Part shown: positions 1 to 7,917 of the stretch, one piece after another | Layout of the letters: the number at the start of each line of letters is the position of its first letter | Numbering within the stretch: the first letter of the stretch is position 1 | Source: an uncultured Lacibacter sp. | Lineage (GTDB): Bacteria; Bacteroidota; Bacteroidia; Chitinophagales; Chitinophagaceae | Assembly: GCF_946479605.1 (NCBI RefSeq) | Contig: NZ_CAMLGT010000006.1 | Coordinates: 1 to 42,120 of the forward strand | Length of the DNA stretch: 42,120 nt | Direction: 5' to 3' | The notes under the pieces: model-generated | The model's database searches: none | Told to the model about the DNA's origin: nothing | Seen by the model: only the letters and a program-made list of their open reading frames with translations | Program-made: the position numbers and the translations under genes

Positions 1-435
1 GTCAAAATCAATCGGGTAAAGAAAAATGCAGAGCACTGTGCGAACGGTGTAGAACAGGAGTATGAACAGCAGGAAGATACGACCGGATTTTTGTTGCGGT
101 AAACTCAGCTGCAGGTGTTTTGTTGTGGTAGTAAATAATGCAGTGGTAACCTTCTCTGTTTTTTGTAAAATACGGTGCCTATGTCTGATGAATTGCAGCA
201 CTACCGCCAATACAAACACAGCAACTATAATTGAAACAATGCGGATGAGTGAAAAGCTTGATGCAGGAAAATAATCTGCAGCCTTTTGATACAGGTAAGC
301 CTTGTCCATTTTTAACAGGAAAAAAAGGATGAACTCTTCATAGCTGAACGCAAAAAGGAAATACAGTGCGGCGGTGGTAATAGAAACAAGTACAAGCAGG
401 AATGTGATAACCAGAAGGATGCTTATACGCCGCAT
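1..435 (-). CDS. N-terminal part of an integral membrane protein, cut by the window edge
   Basis: Reading the complementary strand from an ATG at 435 gives 145 open codons that run off the left edge without a stop. The start (MRRISILLVITFLLV) is a strong hydrophobic segment. A second segment lies around residues 78-95 and a third around residues 125-145, which ends in YPIDFD at the edge. The segment pattern, and an acidic motif after a late membrane segment, is what I would expect of the first part of a multi-spanning enzyme such as a family 39-type glycosyltransferase, but that is only a guess. It is divergent from the M16-like gene, with 63 bases between the two start codons. Confidence 0.6.
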   Translation of the reverse strand, partial: MRRISILLVITFLLVLVSITTAALYFLFAFSYEEFILFFLLKMDKAYLYQKAADYFPASSFSLIRIVSIIVAVFVLAVVLQFIRHRHRILQKTEKVTTALFTTTTKHLQLSLPQQKSGRIFLLFILLFYTVRTVLCIFLYPIDFD

Positions 436-450
436 AAACCAATAAATTAA

Positions 451-479
451 TTGATCTTTTTAGAAAGTAACTAACTTCG
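451..479 (+). promoter_or_regulatory. Candidate Bacteroidota-type promoter for the M16-like gene
   Basis: An ATTG whose TTG lies at 451-453 is followed after 18 bases by TAACTTCG at 472-479. This fits the Bacteroidota consensus (TTTG, about 19-21 bases, TAnnTTTG) with one mismatch in each element. It lies in the 63-base gap between divergent genes and would give a leader of only about 12 bases before the ATG at 499. It was found by eye and has not been tested. Confidence 0.35.
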
Positions 480-498
480 CCAATTACAATAATAATGA

Positions 499-1779
499 AT
501 GTTAAACAGACTACAAGCCCCTCCAATAAAAGACGCAACAGAGTTTGATCTTAAGCTGAAACCTTATGAAAAATATGTGCTGGATAATGGTGTGGAAGTA
601 TATGCCGTAAATGCAGGTACGCAGGAAGTAATGAGTGTGGAACTGGTGTTCAGCGCAGGTAACTGGTATGAAGAGCAGAATAACATTGCAGCAGCAACAA
701 ACTTTTTAATAAAGAACGGAACCACCGGTAAAACAGCGTTTCAACTCAATGAGCATTTTGATTACTATGGCTCACACCTGAGCCGTGGTTGCTACAACGA
801 AACAGCAAATATTGTTCTGCATTGCATCAACCGGCATTTAGCTACACACCTGCCGGTAGTTGCTGAAATGATCACCGATGCTGTTTATCCGCAACATGAA
901 CTGGATATTTACAGGCAGAATATGAAGCAGCGGTTGAGTGTGAACCTGAAGAAATGCGATTTTGTTGCAGGTCGTCTTATTGATGAATATGTGTTTGGTA
1001 GAAACCATCCGTATGGTGTGTACAGTAATAAAGAAGATTACGATGCCTTGCAGCAGGAACAACTACAGGCTTATTACAGGAAATATTATACAGAAGGAAA
1101 GTGCATCATCTTTGCTGCCGGATTATTACCTGCAGATTTTGCACAACAGCTGAACAGCACGATTGGCCAATTGCCTTTGAACCAAAAGGAAATCCCAACC
1201 ATTGTACATCCGCTTACGCCTTCAGCAGAAAAAAAATATCGCATCATCAACGATGAAAAAGGAGTACAGGGTGCTATACGCTTAGCTCAGCCATTCCCTA
1301 ACCGGCATCACCCCGATTTTCAACCGGTGCAGGTGCTCAACACCTTGTTCGGTGGTTTCTTCGGTTCACGGCTAATGAGTAATATACGTGAAGACAAAGG
1401 TTATACCTATGGCATTCACAGTTATATCATGAACCATATTTCTACTACGGCATGGATGATCAGTACCGAAGCTGGCCGTGATGTGTGTGAAGCAACCATT
1501 ACAGAAGTGTACAATGAAATGAAGGACCTTCGTGAAGAGTTGGTAGATGAAGAAGAACTGCAGCTGGTAAAGAACTATCTTATTGGCAGCATCCTGGGCG
1601 ATCTTGATGGTCCGTTCCATATCATTGGCCGCTGGAAGAATTTAATTTTGAACGGGCTTGATGAGAACTATTTTTACAAATCGGTAAATACCATTAAAAC
1701 CATTTCGGCAAAAGAATTACAGGAGCTGGCGAATAAGTATTTACATCCGGAGAAGTTTTATGAATTGGTGGTGGTGTAG
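499..1779 (+). CDS. M16 (insulinase)-family protein lacking the zinc motif
   Basis: The 426-residue protein has the two-lobed M16 layout. Where an active M16 protease carries HxxEH it reads NNIAAATNFL (about residues 61-70), so the zinc ligands are gone. The C-terminal lobe keeps the Arg/Tyr signature GSRLMSNIREDKGYTYG (about 289-305), which in two-subunit bacterial M16 proteases comes from the non-catalytic partner and helps bind substrate. No signal peptide is visible, so it is probably cytoplasmic. A catalytic partner would normally be adjacent, but none is present; the gene to the left is a divergent membrane protein. The start ATG at 499 is used because the overlapping ATG at 495 is in another frame that closes quickly. 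The family is certain; the lack of activity is inferred from the missing residues. Confidence 0.88.
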   Translation: MLNRLQAPPIKDATEFDLKLKPYEKYVLDNGVEVYAVNAGTQEVMSVELVFSAGNWYEEQNNIAAATNFLIKNGTTGKTAFQLNEHFDYYGSHLSRGCYNETANIVLHCINRHLATHLPVVAEMITDAVYPQHELDIYRQNMKQRLSVNLKKCDFVAGRLIDEYVFGRNHPYGVYSNKEDYDALQQEQLQAYYRKYYTEGKCIIFAAGLLPADFAQQLNSTIGQLPLNQKEIPTIVHPLTPSAEKKYRIINDEKGVQGAIRLAQPFPNRHHPDFQPVQVLNTLFGGFFGSRLMSNIREDKGYTYGIHSYIMNHISTTAWMISTEAGRDVCEATITEVYNEMKDLREELVDEEELQLVKNYLIGSILGDLDGPFHIIGRWKNLILNGLDENYFYKSVNTIKTISAKELQELANKYLHPEKFYELVVV

Positions 1780-1790
1780 TATTAAAAGGT

Positions 1791-1817
1791 AAAGCACAAG
1801 GAGTTGTTTTTGTGCTT
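1791..1817 (+). terminator. Probable hairpin terminator after the M16-like gene
   Basis: AAGCACAA (1792-1799) pairs perfectly with TTGTGCTT (1810-1817) around a 10-base loop, about a dozen bases after the stop codon. A pyrimidine-rich tract (CTTTCTGTCTTTTAG) follows instead of a clean T run, so termination strength is uncertain. Confidence 0.5.
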
Positions 1818-1866
1818 CTTTCTGTCTTTTAGTCTTCGTGGTTCAAACTAATTAAACATACTTGAA

Positions 1867-2229
1867 ATGAAATTTGTACTCAAGGTTCTTATTACAGCAG
1901 TCAATGCATTTGTGCTGGCGTATGTTTTGCCCGGCATCAGCATCAATCATTTTTTTACAGCCATCGCTGTAGCTTTTGTACTGGCCTTGCTTGATGCAAT
2001 TGTAAAACCCATTCTTGTATTGTTTACATTACCAGCTACCATTTTTACACTGGGCTTATTCCTGTTTGTAATAAACGCCTGTATTATTTTGCTTGATGCC
2101 TATTTTGTAAAAGGCTTTGTGGTAGATGGTTTCTGGTATGCACTGCTCTTCAGCATCTGTTTATCCATCATTAACTCTTTTGTTCATAAAATGGTGCTGA
2201 AGGAAGAAGCGAGAGATAAAACAAATTAG
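1867..2229 (+). CDS. Phage-holin-4-2-type small membrane protein
   Basis: This 120-residue protein consists almost wholly of four hydrophobic segments (about residues 4-21, 27-47, 52-75 and 88-105) followed by a charged tail ending KEEARDKTN. The order of segments and the motif LALLDAIVKPILVLFTLP fit the Pfam family historically named phage holin family 4 (mycobacterial four-TM holin superfamily). In most bacteria these are chromosomal membrane proteins of unknown role and do not indicate a prophage; nothing else phage-like is nearby. It converges with the next gene with only four bases between the stop codons. Confidence 0.8.
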   Translation: MKFVLKVLITAVNAFVLAYVLPGISINHFFTAIAVAFVLALLDAIVKPILVLFTLPATIFTLGLFLFVINACIILLDAYFVKGFVVDGFWYALLFSICLSIINSFVHKMVLKEEARDKTN

Positions 2230-2233
2230 CTCC

Positions 2234-2611
2234 TTACCGTACCAGCACCCTTGCAGCAAAACGCTGTGTGCGGTTTTCCAAAATACATTGATAAATTCCT
2301 TTTGGTAACTGGTTCAGCGAAACCGATGTTACTTCCATCCCCTCATCCACCATGGTTGCTTTTACAACAGCACCGTTGCTGTTCACCACTTTCAACGCCG
2401 ATTTGAATTGAGTACGGGGAAAACTGAACTGCCAGTTGCTGCCCATCTGCCGCACTTTCAGTTCGCCTGTTTTTAAAATGATCTTTGTTTTGCTGCTGTC
2501 AGGAGTACTTCCTTGTGCCTGCAGCATAAACGGAAGCAGCAAACAAATTACAAACATTAGTAAAAGAAATTCCTTTTTTAAACGGAACGAAAGCAGAACT
2601 TTGTTTCTCAT
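2234..2611 (-). CDS. Small secreted protein resembling an isolated T9SS-type C-terminal domain
   Basis: The protein has 125 residues. It begins with a basic N-region and a hydrophobic stretch (about 14-31) ending LQAQG, a typical signal peptide. The rest (about 50-125) has the beta-sandwich pattern of Bacteroidota C-terminal sorting domains: a KVVNSNGAVV strand-turn-strand, then VSLNQLPKGIYQCIL and a final basic strand RFAARVLVR. Normally this domain is the tail of a much larger exported protein; here it is almost the whole mature protein. Its start is 18 bases from the divergent E1 start, so the two genes must share control sequence or carry promoters inside each other. An internal ATG at 2557 would give a shorter signal peptide. 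The export prediction is good; the domain assignment is by resemblance only. Confidence 0.6.
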   Translation of the reverse strand: MRNKVLLSFRLKKEFLLLMFVICLLLPFMLQAQGSTPDSSKTKIILKTGELKVRQMGSNWQFSFPRTQFKSALKVVNSNGAVVKATMVDEGMEVTSVSLNQLPKGIYQCILENRTQRFAARVLVR

Positions 2612-2629
2612 CAGATATTGAATTTTAAA

Positions 2630-4642
2630 ATGCTGTTTGATCGCAAAAACCTTACCAATACTGAGATGGCCGGTATTTATAAAAGCTTGCTGTACCCCAG
2701 ATTAATCGAAGAAAAGATGCTTTTATTGCTCAGGCAGGGAAAAATTAGCAAATGGTTTAGTGGTATTGGCCAGGAAGCCATTGCTGTTGGTGCAACCTTA
2801 GCACTTGATTCAGATGAATGGATCATGCCCTTGCATCGTAACCTGGGTGTGTTTACCACTCGCAATATGCCATTGAACAAACTCTTTATGCAGTGGCAGG
2901 GTAATAAAGAAGGCTACAGCAAGGGAAGAGAACGTAGTTTTCATTTTGGCAGTAAAGAACATCATGTGTGTGGTATGATATCACACCTTGGTCCGCAACT
3001 GGCCATTGCTGATGGTGTGGCTTTGGCGAACAAACTTCGGAAAGCCGATAAAGTGTCTTTAGCATTTACCGGCGAAGGGGGTACAAGTGAAGGTGATTTT
3101 CATGAAGCATTGAATGTGGCAGCAGTGTGGGATCTGCCCGTCATATTCATTATAGAAAATAACGGGTATGGTTTAAGCACCCCCACCAATGAGCAATACC
3201 GTTGCGAAAGTTTGGTGGAGCGGGCAAGAGGATATGGAATGGAAGGAGTGAAGATCGATGGTAATAACATACTTACCGTAATGGATACCATTAAAGGTGT
3301 GCGGCAATATTGTATTGAACACCAGAAACCGTATTTGATCGAATGCATGACCTTTCGTATGCGTGGACATGAAGAAGCCAGCGGCACCAAATATGTTCCA
3401 AAGCATTTATTTGAAATATGGGAGGAAAAAGACCCCATCAAAAATTTTGAAAACTATTTGTTGAATGAAGCGGTATTGACAGAAGCAGATGTTCAATCTA
3501 TTCGTGCAGAACTGAAACAGCAAATTGAACACGAATTGCAGCTTGCTTACCAGGCAAAGCCGATGGAGATTGATACGGAAGAAGAGCTGGAAGATTTATT
3601 TCAGCCGATAGCCGATAGTAGTAAGTCGATAGTAAAGATTGATCATTCAGACATTACTCACCACTCACCACTTACCACTCACGACAAGCGTTTTATCGAC
3701 GCCATCAAAGAAGCTCTTCATCAAAGCATGACAACCCACCCCAATCTTGTATTAATGGGACAGGATATTGCTGAATATGGTGGTGCATTTAAAATAACAG
3801 AAGGGTTTGTTGAGCAGTTTGGTAAAGAACGGGTACGCAATACACCTATTTGTGAAAGTGCAATTGTGGGAGCTGCATTAGGATTAAGCCTGGAAGGTTA
3901 CAAAGGCATGATGGAAATGCAGTTTGCTGATTTTGTGAGCGTAGGTTTTAACCAGATCGTCAATAATCTTGCAAAGATCTATTACCGCTGGGGACAGAAT
4001 GCTGATGTTGTGATACGAATGCCCACAGGTGCTGGTGTTGGTGCCGGTCCGTTTCACAGCCAGAGTAATGAAGCATGGTTTACAAAAGTGCCGGGTTTAA
4101 AAATTGTGTACCCATCAACACCAATGGATGCAAAAGGTTTGTTGATTGCTGCCATCAATGATCCGAATCCTGTTATGTTCTTTGAACACAAAGCATTGTA
4201 CCGTGCCATTAGTGGTTCTGTACCGGAAGAATATTATGAAGTAGAAATTGGTAAAGCAAGGCATGTACGCAGCGGCGAAGAAGTTGCAATCATTACTTAT
4301 GGAGCGGCGGTACATTGGGCCGAAGATTATGCAGCAGAACATCCTGAAATTTCCATTGATATTCTTGACTTGCGTTCACTTGCACCGTTAGATTATGCAG
4401 CTATTCGGGCAGCGGTGCAACGTACCGGTCGTGTGTTATTGTTACATGAAGACACGTTGACCGGCGGCATTGGTGGCGAAATTGCAGCATGGATCGCTGA
4501 GCATTGTTTTGAATTACTGGATGCGCCGGTCATGCGTTGTGCTTCGCTGGATACGCCGATTCCGTTTAATATTGAGCTGGAGCAAAACTTTCTGGCAAAA
4601 GCAAGGTTGGGAGAAACGATTGATAAATTGCTGAAGTACTGA
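2630..4642 (+). CDS. Fused E1 component (alpha + beta) of a 2-oxoacid dehydrogenase complex
   Basis: The 670-residue protein joins both E1 subunits of a thiamine-diphosphate 2-oxoacid dehydrogenase, probably of the branched-chain type, which decarboxylates 2-oxoacids and passes the acyl group to E2 lipoyl domains. The alpha half holds the cofactor motif, from GEGGTSEGDFHEA (148-160) to ENN (176-178). The beta half starts near residue 354 (RFIDAIKEAL) and carries NTPICESAIVGAALG and the MEMQFADF region. The two are joined by an odd linker, residues about 325-352, encoded by heptanucleotide repeats. I chose the ATG at 2630 over the in-frame TTG at 2618 because it leaves some leader from the divergent gene. 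Fused E1 proteins of this size are common in Bacteroidota. The E2 and E3 genes are not in the window, so the substrate cannot be fixed. Confidence 0.9.
   Translation: MLFDRKNLTNTEMAGIYKSLLYPRLIEEKMLLLLRQGKISKWFSGIGQEAIAVGATLALDSDEWIMPLHRNLGVFTTRNMPLNKLFMQWQGNKEGYSKGRERSFHFGSKEHHVCGMISHLGPQLAIADGVALANKLRKADKVSLAFTGEGGTSEGDFHEALNVAAVWDLPVIFIIENNGYGLSTPTNEQYRCESLVERARGYGMEGVKIDGNNILTVMDTIKGVRQYCIEHQKPYLIECMTFRMRGHEEASGTKYVPKHLFEIWEEKDPIKNFENYLLNEAVLTEADVQSIRAELKQQIEHELQLAYQAKPMEIDTEEELEDLFQPIADSSKSIVKIDHSDITHHSPLTTHDKRFIDAIKEALHQSMTTHPNLVLMGQDIAEYGGAFKITEGFVEQFGKERVRNTPICESAIVGAALGLSLEGYKGMMEMQFADFVSVGFNQIVNNLAKIYYRWGQNADVVIRMPTGAGVGAGPFHSQSNEAWFTKVPGLKIVYPSTPMDAKGLLIAAINDPNPVMFFEHKALYRAISGSVPEEYYEVEIGKARHVRSGEEVAIITYGAAVHWAEDYAAEHPEISIDILDLRSLAPLDYAAIRAAVQRTGRVLLLHEDTLTGGIGGEIAAWIAEHCFELLDAPVMRCASLDTPIPFNIELEQNFLAKARLGETIDKLLKY
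3604..3638 (+). repeat. Degenerate heptanucleotide repeat block 1 (GCCGATA type) inside the E1 gene
   Basis: Five consecutive 7-base units can be read: GCCGATA, GCCGATA, GTAGTAA, GTCGATA, GTAAAGA. The block lies between the alpha and beta halves of the fused E1 and is translated as part of the linker. Because seven is not a multiple of three, a change of one unit would shift the frame. Confidence 0.7.
3656..3683 (+). repeat. Heptanucleotide repeat block 2 (ACTCACC type) inside the E1 gene
   Basis: Four units in a row read ACTCACC, ACTCACC, ACTTACC, ACTCACG. They encode the THHSPLTTH part of the E1 linker, just before the beta half starts. The unit differs from that of block 1, which ends 17 bases upstream. 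Confidence 0.75.
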
Positions 4643-4770
4643 TGATGTAAAGCAAACAACTGCATTATTTACACACTTGTGATCGAAAAGTGAGCAGTCA
4701 TGAAATTTTGTTTACCAGCAGAAAGAGTTAGCGTTATTTCAAGTATTTTCATTGCAAACCTATTACCCTC

Positions 4771-6843
4771 ATGAGGTGGCTTTTTATGTTTGCAGGAATG
4801 ATGTTTGGCAGCCTGCAACTAACCGCACAAGATGTAAGATCTGCCATGCACGATGCGTATATGATCACACGCATGGCAGAAAAATTTCATTTACAGCCAA
4901 AACCACTGAATGATGAGTTTAGTGCGCAGCTGCTCAAATCGTTTATTACCGCCTGCGATCCTGATGCTGATATTTTCCTGGCAGATGACATCAAACAATT
5001 CATGCAATATGAAACAAAGCTTGATGAAGAGATCAACCAACGTAAAACAACGTTCCTGAATCTTTTTATGGATGTATGGAAAAAGCGTGTTCAGCAAAAC
5101 GATTCGCTTACTAAAATTGTTTGTAAATCAGCTTTTGTACTTCAGCAAACAGATGTGCTCAACCGCTCAAAGCAACCGGTTTATGATGCATCCCTTACTG
5201 CACGCCAGCAAGAAATATACAAACAGCTGAAATGGGAAGTGCTTGATTTTATTACAGACATTGCTGTTGATAAACCGGAGATCATCAGGCAAAAGAAGTT
5301 TTTAGATAGTGCTGAAGTTGTTTTCCGTAAACGTTTATTACTGTCTGCACAAAAGCAATATGCCCGTTACCTGGTTAAAGCAGATGAACTGCTCACAAAA
5401 AATTTTTGTGTATCTGTTGCCAAATGTTATGATCCGCACACGCTTTATTTACCAAAAGATGATAAGGAAGAATTTGATGAAGGTGTTGGACAAACGCCAT
5501 TGCGTTTTGGATTACAGGTGAATGAAGATGAAAACGGAAATGTTTTTATTGACCAAGTGCAACCAGGCAGTACTGCTTACAAGAGTGGAGTTATTAATGC
5601 AGGCGATAAAGTTATTGCCATACAGGAGCCGGGTAAAAACAGCATTTCCACTGCTGCACTTTCTCTTGAAGCAGTTGACAGCGTGATGCAGGAAATAAAA
5701 TCGGAAAAGCTGCTTGTAACTGTAAAAAAGCCCGATGGTACCACACGACAGGTGACGTTGTTAAAAGAACGTTTTGTTACTGAAGAAGATGAAGAAGATC
5801 TTGTGCAGGGTTATGTTTTGCAAGGGCCTAATAAGATCGGTTACATTTCCATTCCTGATTTTTATTTTGACTGGGAGAATACACAAAGCGGAATAAACGG
5901 ATGTGCAAATGATGTGGCTAAGGAAATTGTGAAGTTGCGAAAAGAGAATATACAGGGACTGATCATTGATATTCGTTACAACGGCGGAGGTTCATTGCAG
6001 GAAGCAATTGACCTCACCGGAATTTTTATTGACGGCGGCCCTGTTGGTCAGTATAAACGAAGAGAAGAAAAAGTTGCTACGCTGAAAGATATAAACAGCG
6101 GAAGTATTTTCAACGGGCCTTTGCTGGTAATGGTGAATGGCTACAGTGCTTCGGCCTCCGAAGCTTTTTCTGCTGCTTTGCAGGATTATAACAGAGCCTT
6201 AATTGTTGGCTCACCTACCTACGGTAAATCAACAGGACAGGTAGTATTACCGCTCGACACAACCATTACATTTGAAACGGCTGCGTCAAAGCAAACCGAA
6301 TCCTATCTGAAACTCACCACTTTTGCACTTTACCGCATTACAGGAAAATCGGCTCAACAGCAGGGTGTGGAACCGGATATACTGTTGCCCGATCTGCTGC
6401 AGGCAATTGGTGAAAAAGAAAAAGATCAAACAAATTCTTTTCGCCTTACGGCTATTGAAGCCAATAAATATTACAAAGCATATCCTGTTATTTCAAAAAC
6501 TGCATTGCAAACAACATCACGCAATGCAATTGATACGTCTTCTTATTTTAAAAAGTTAACGGAGTATGAGCAATGGTATAAGTCAATTGATCAATCGCCA
6601 TCCTTCGCCATGAATCTTGAAACTGTTTTTACTTACAAGCAAAAACTGCAGGCCTACATGCAGTTTTTTGAAGAGTATAAACCCGCTCATTTGTTTTCAG
6701 TAGAAAATCACCAGATGCGTAAACAACGCTTGACCACAAGTGCTGTGCTGACAGAATCGGATAACGAAGCAAAAAATTATATTTCATCCGATCCTTATAT
6801 ACAGATCTGTTACCGCCTGCTGCAACAAATGATTAAGCCATAA
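4771..6843 (+). CDS. Tail-specific (C-terminal processing) protease, Prc-like, S41 family
   Basis: The 690 residues match the size of E. coli Prc. A short signal peptide (MRWLFMFAGMMFGSLQLTAQ) sends it to the periplasm. Next come the helical N-terminal Prc domain (about 25-235), a PDZ domain (about 245-330; GLQVNEDENGNVFIDQVQPG) that would bind substrate C-termini, and the S41 core. The catalytic serine is the middle one of SASAS (S461) and the lysine lies 25 residues later in TYGKSTGQ (K486), the same spacing as Ser430-Lys455 in E. coli. It heads a run with two more exported proteins (gaps of 31 and 8 bases). Known Prc proteins trim periplasmic and outer-membrane proteins and control murein hydrolases; the substrate here is unknown. 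Confidence 0.93.
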   Translation: MRWLFMFAGMMFGSLQLTAQDVRSAMHDAYMITRMAEKFHLQPKPLNDEFSAQLLKSFITACDPDADIFLADDIKQFMQYETKLDEEINQRKTTFLNLFMDVWKKRVQQNDSLTKIVCKSAFVLQQTDVLNRSKQPVYDASLTARQQEIYKQLKWEVLDFITDIAVDKPEIIRQKKFLDSAEVVFRKRLLLSAQKQYARYLVKADELLTKNFCVSVAKCYDPHTLYLPKDDKEEFDEGVGQTPLRFGLQVNEDENGNVFIDQVQPGSTAYKSGVINAGDKVIAIQEPGKNSISTAALSLEAVDSVMQEIKSEKLLVTVKKPDGTTRQVTLLKERFVTEEDEEDLVQGYVLQGPNKIGYISIPDFYFDWENTQSGINGCANDVAKEIVKLRKENIQGLIIDIRYNGGGSLQEAIDLTGIFIDGGPVGQYKRREEKVATLKDINSGSIFNGPLLVMVNGYSASASEAFSAALQDYNRALIVGSPTYGKSTGQVVLPLDTTITFETAASKQTESYLKLTTFALYRITGKSAQQQGVEPDILLPDLLQAIGEKEKDQTNSFRLTAIEANKYYKAYPVISKTALQTTSRNAIDTSSYFKKLTEYEQWYKSIDQSPSFAMNLETVFTYKQKLQAYMQFFEEYKPAHLFSVENHQMRKQRLTTSAVLTESDNEAKNYISSDPYIQICYRLLQQMIKP

Positions 6844-6874
6844 CACATCAACATCAACTTTTCAAACGAATAAT

Positions 6875-7909
6875 ATGCAAAAAAACATCTGCCTTCTTTT
6901 TTTCTTCCTTGTTTCAGCAATTTGTGTAAATGCACAGGACGATCCCGTGGCATATATGAATATGATTGAAAAAGCCGAAGACGAAGCCAATCAGAAATAT
7001 CTTGCTTATGTGAGCACTGCAGCACACAGCGGCCGTGTGAAAAAAATTGAACGCATGCGCCAGCAGGTACTTGAGGGTATTGAAAACAGCCGTAATAAAG
7101 TAATTGCTTTACCATTATACAAAGGCGATAAAGCTTTATGGCAAAGCAGTATTGATTATCTGAAATTGCTTTACCTCGTTTTTAGTGAGGATTATGCAAA
7201 AATTGTGAACATGGAAGATATTGCCGAGCAGTCGTTCAACGAAATGCAGGCTTACCTGTTATTGCAGGAAAAAACATCGGAAAAGTTAAACGATGCCAGC
7301 ATGAAGCGCTCGCAGGCAACAAAAGATTTTGCAGCAAGAAACAATATTAAACTCACTGAAGGAAGTACAGAGCTTTCAGAAAAAATGAAGAAAGCTTCGC
7401 AGGTAATTGAATACCGTAATAAGATTTTTCTACTGTTCTTTAAATGCAACTGGCAGTGGAATGAGTTGAACAAAGCCATCAAGTCAAACAAAATAAATGA
7501 TATTGAGCAGGCAAGAAATGCTGTTATTACGTATGCGGATGAAGGTCTTGCCACATTAGATACCATCAAGCATTTTGCAGGCGATCCTTCTTTGGCAAAC
7601 AGTTGTAAAACAGCGCTGCTCCAGTATAAGCGGTTATCGGAAAAAGAAGTTCCTAAAGTGACAGACTTTTTCTTGAAAACAGAAAACTTTGAAAAAATGA
7701 AACGCTCCTTTGATGCAAAAGCACCAAGAGACCGCACTGAACAGGATATTAATCAATATAACAAAGCCGTGAATGAACTGAATGCCGGAGTAAATGCATT
7801 TAACAGCACAGGTAAATACATGAACGAAACACAAACGGGTATTATCAACAATTTCAATAAGGCCGATAAAGATTATGCAGACAGGCATACACCTTACTTT
7901 AAACGATAG
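6875..7909 (+). CDS. Exported helical protein, possibly LIC11966-type surface protein
   Basis: The 344-residue protein has a clear signal peptide (hydrophobic 6-18, cleavage after VNAQ at 21). The remainder is almost entirely charged helix (for instance IEKAEDEANQKYLAY, and ELSEKMKKASQVIEYRNK), with no cysteines near the mature N-terminus that would suggest a lipoprotein. It ends in ADRHTPYFKR. The general layout, with a helical repeat and a closing HTP/HVP-like motif, reminds me of proteins annotated as LIC11966 family surface proteins, but I cannot confirm this. It lies between a Prc-type protease and a metalloprotease lipoprotein, in one probable transcript, so it may be a substrate, adaptor or inhibitor of either (inference). 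No catalytic motif is visible. Confidence 0.8.
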   Translation: MQKNICLLFFFLVSAICVNAQDDPVAYMNMIEKAEDEANQKYLAYVSTAAHSGRVKKIERMRQQVLEGIENSRNKVIALPLYKGDKALWQSSIDYLKLLYLVFSEDYAKIVNMEDIAEQSFNEMQAYLLLQEKTSEKLNDASMKRSQATKDFAARNNIKLTEGSTELSEKMKKASQVIEYRNKIFLLFFKCNWQWNELNKAIKSNKINDIEQARNAVITYADEGLATLDTIKHFAGDPSLANSCKTALLQYKRLSEKEVPKVTDFFLKTENFEKMKRSFDAKAPRDRTEQDINQYNKAVNELNAGVNAFNSTGKYMNETQTGIINNFNKADKDYADRHTPYFKR

Positions 7910-7917
7910 AATTAAAA

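Noticed and set aside
1867..2229. Holin name as a sign of a prophage
   Set aside because: No other phage gene is nearby, and this family is widespread on bacterial chromosomes.
3656..3683. ACTCACC repeats as a CRISPR array
   Set aside because: The units are 7 bases with no spacers, and they are translated inside the E1 gene.
4643..4770. Promoter for the Prc operon
   Set aside because: A TTTG at 4707-4710 and TA-rich boxes near 4735 and 4744 exist, but the spacings (24 or more bases) do not fit the consensus.
7252..7737. 161-codon open frame on the (-) strand
   Set aside because: It is fully inside the exported helical protein gene on the other strand and has no recognisable features.
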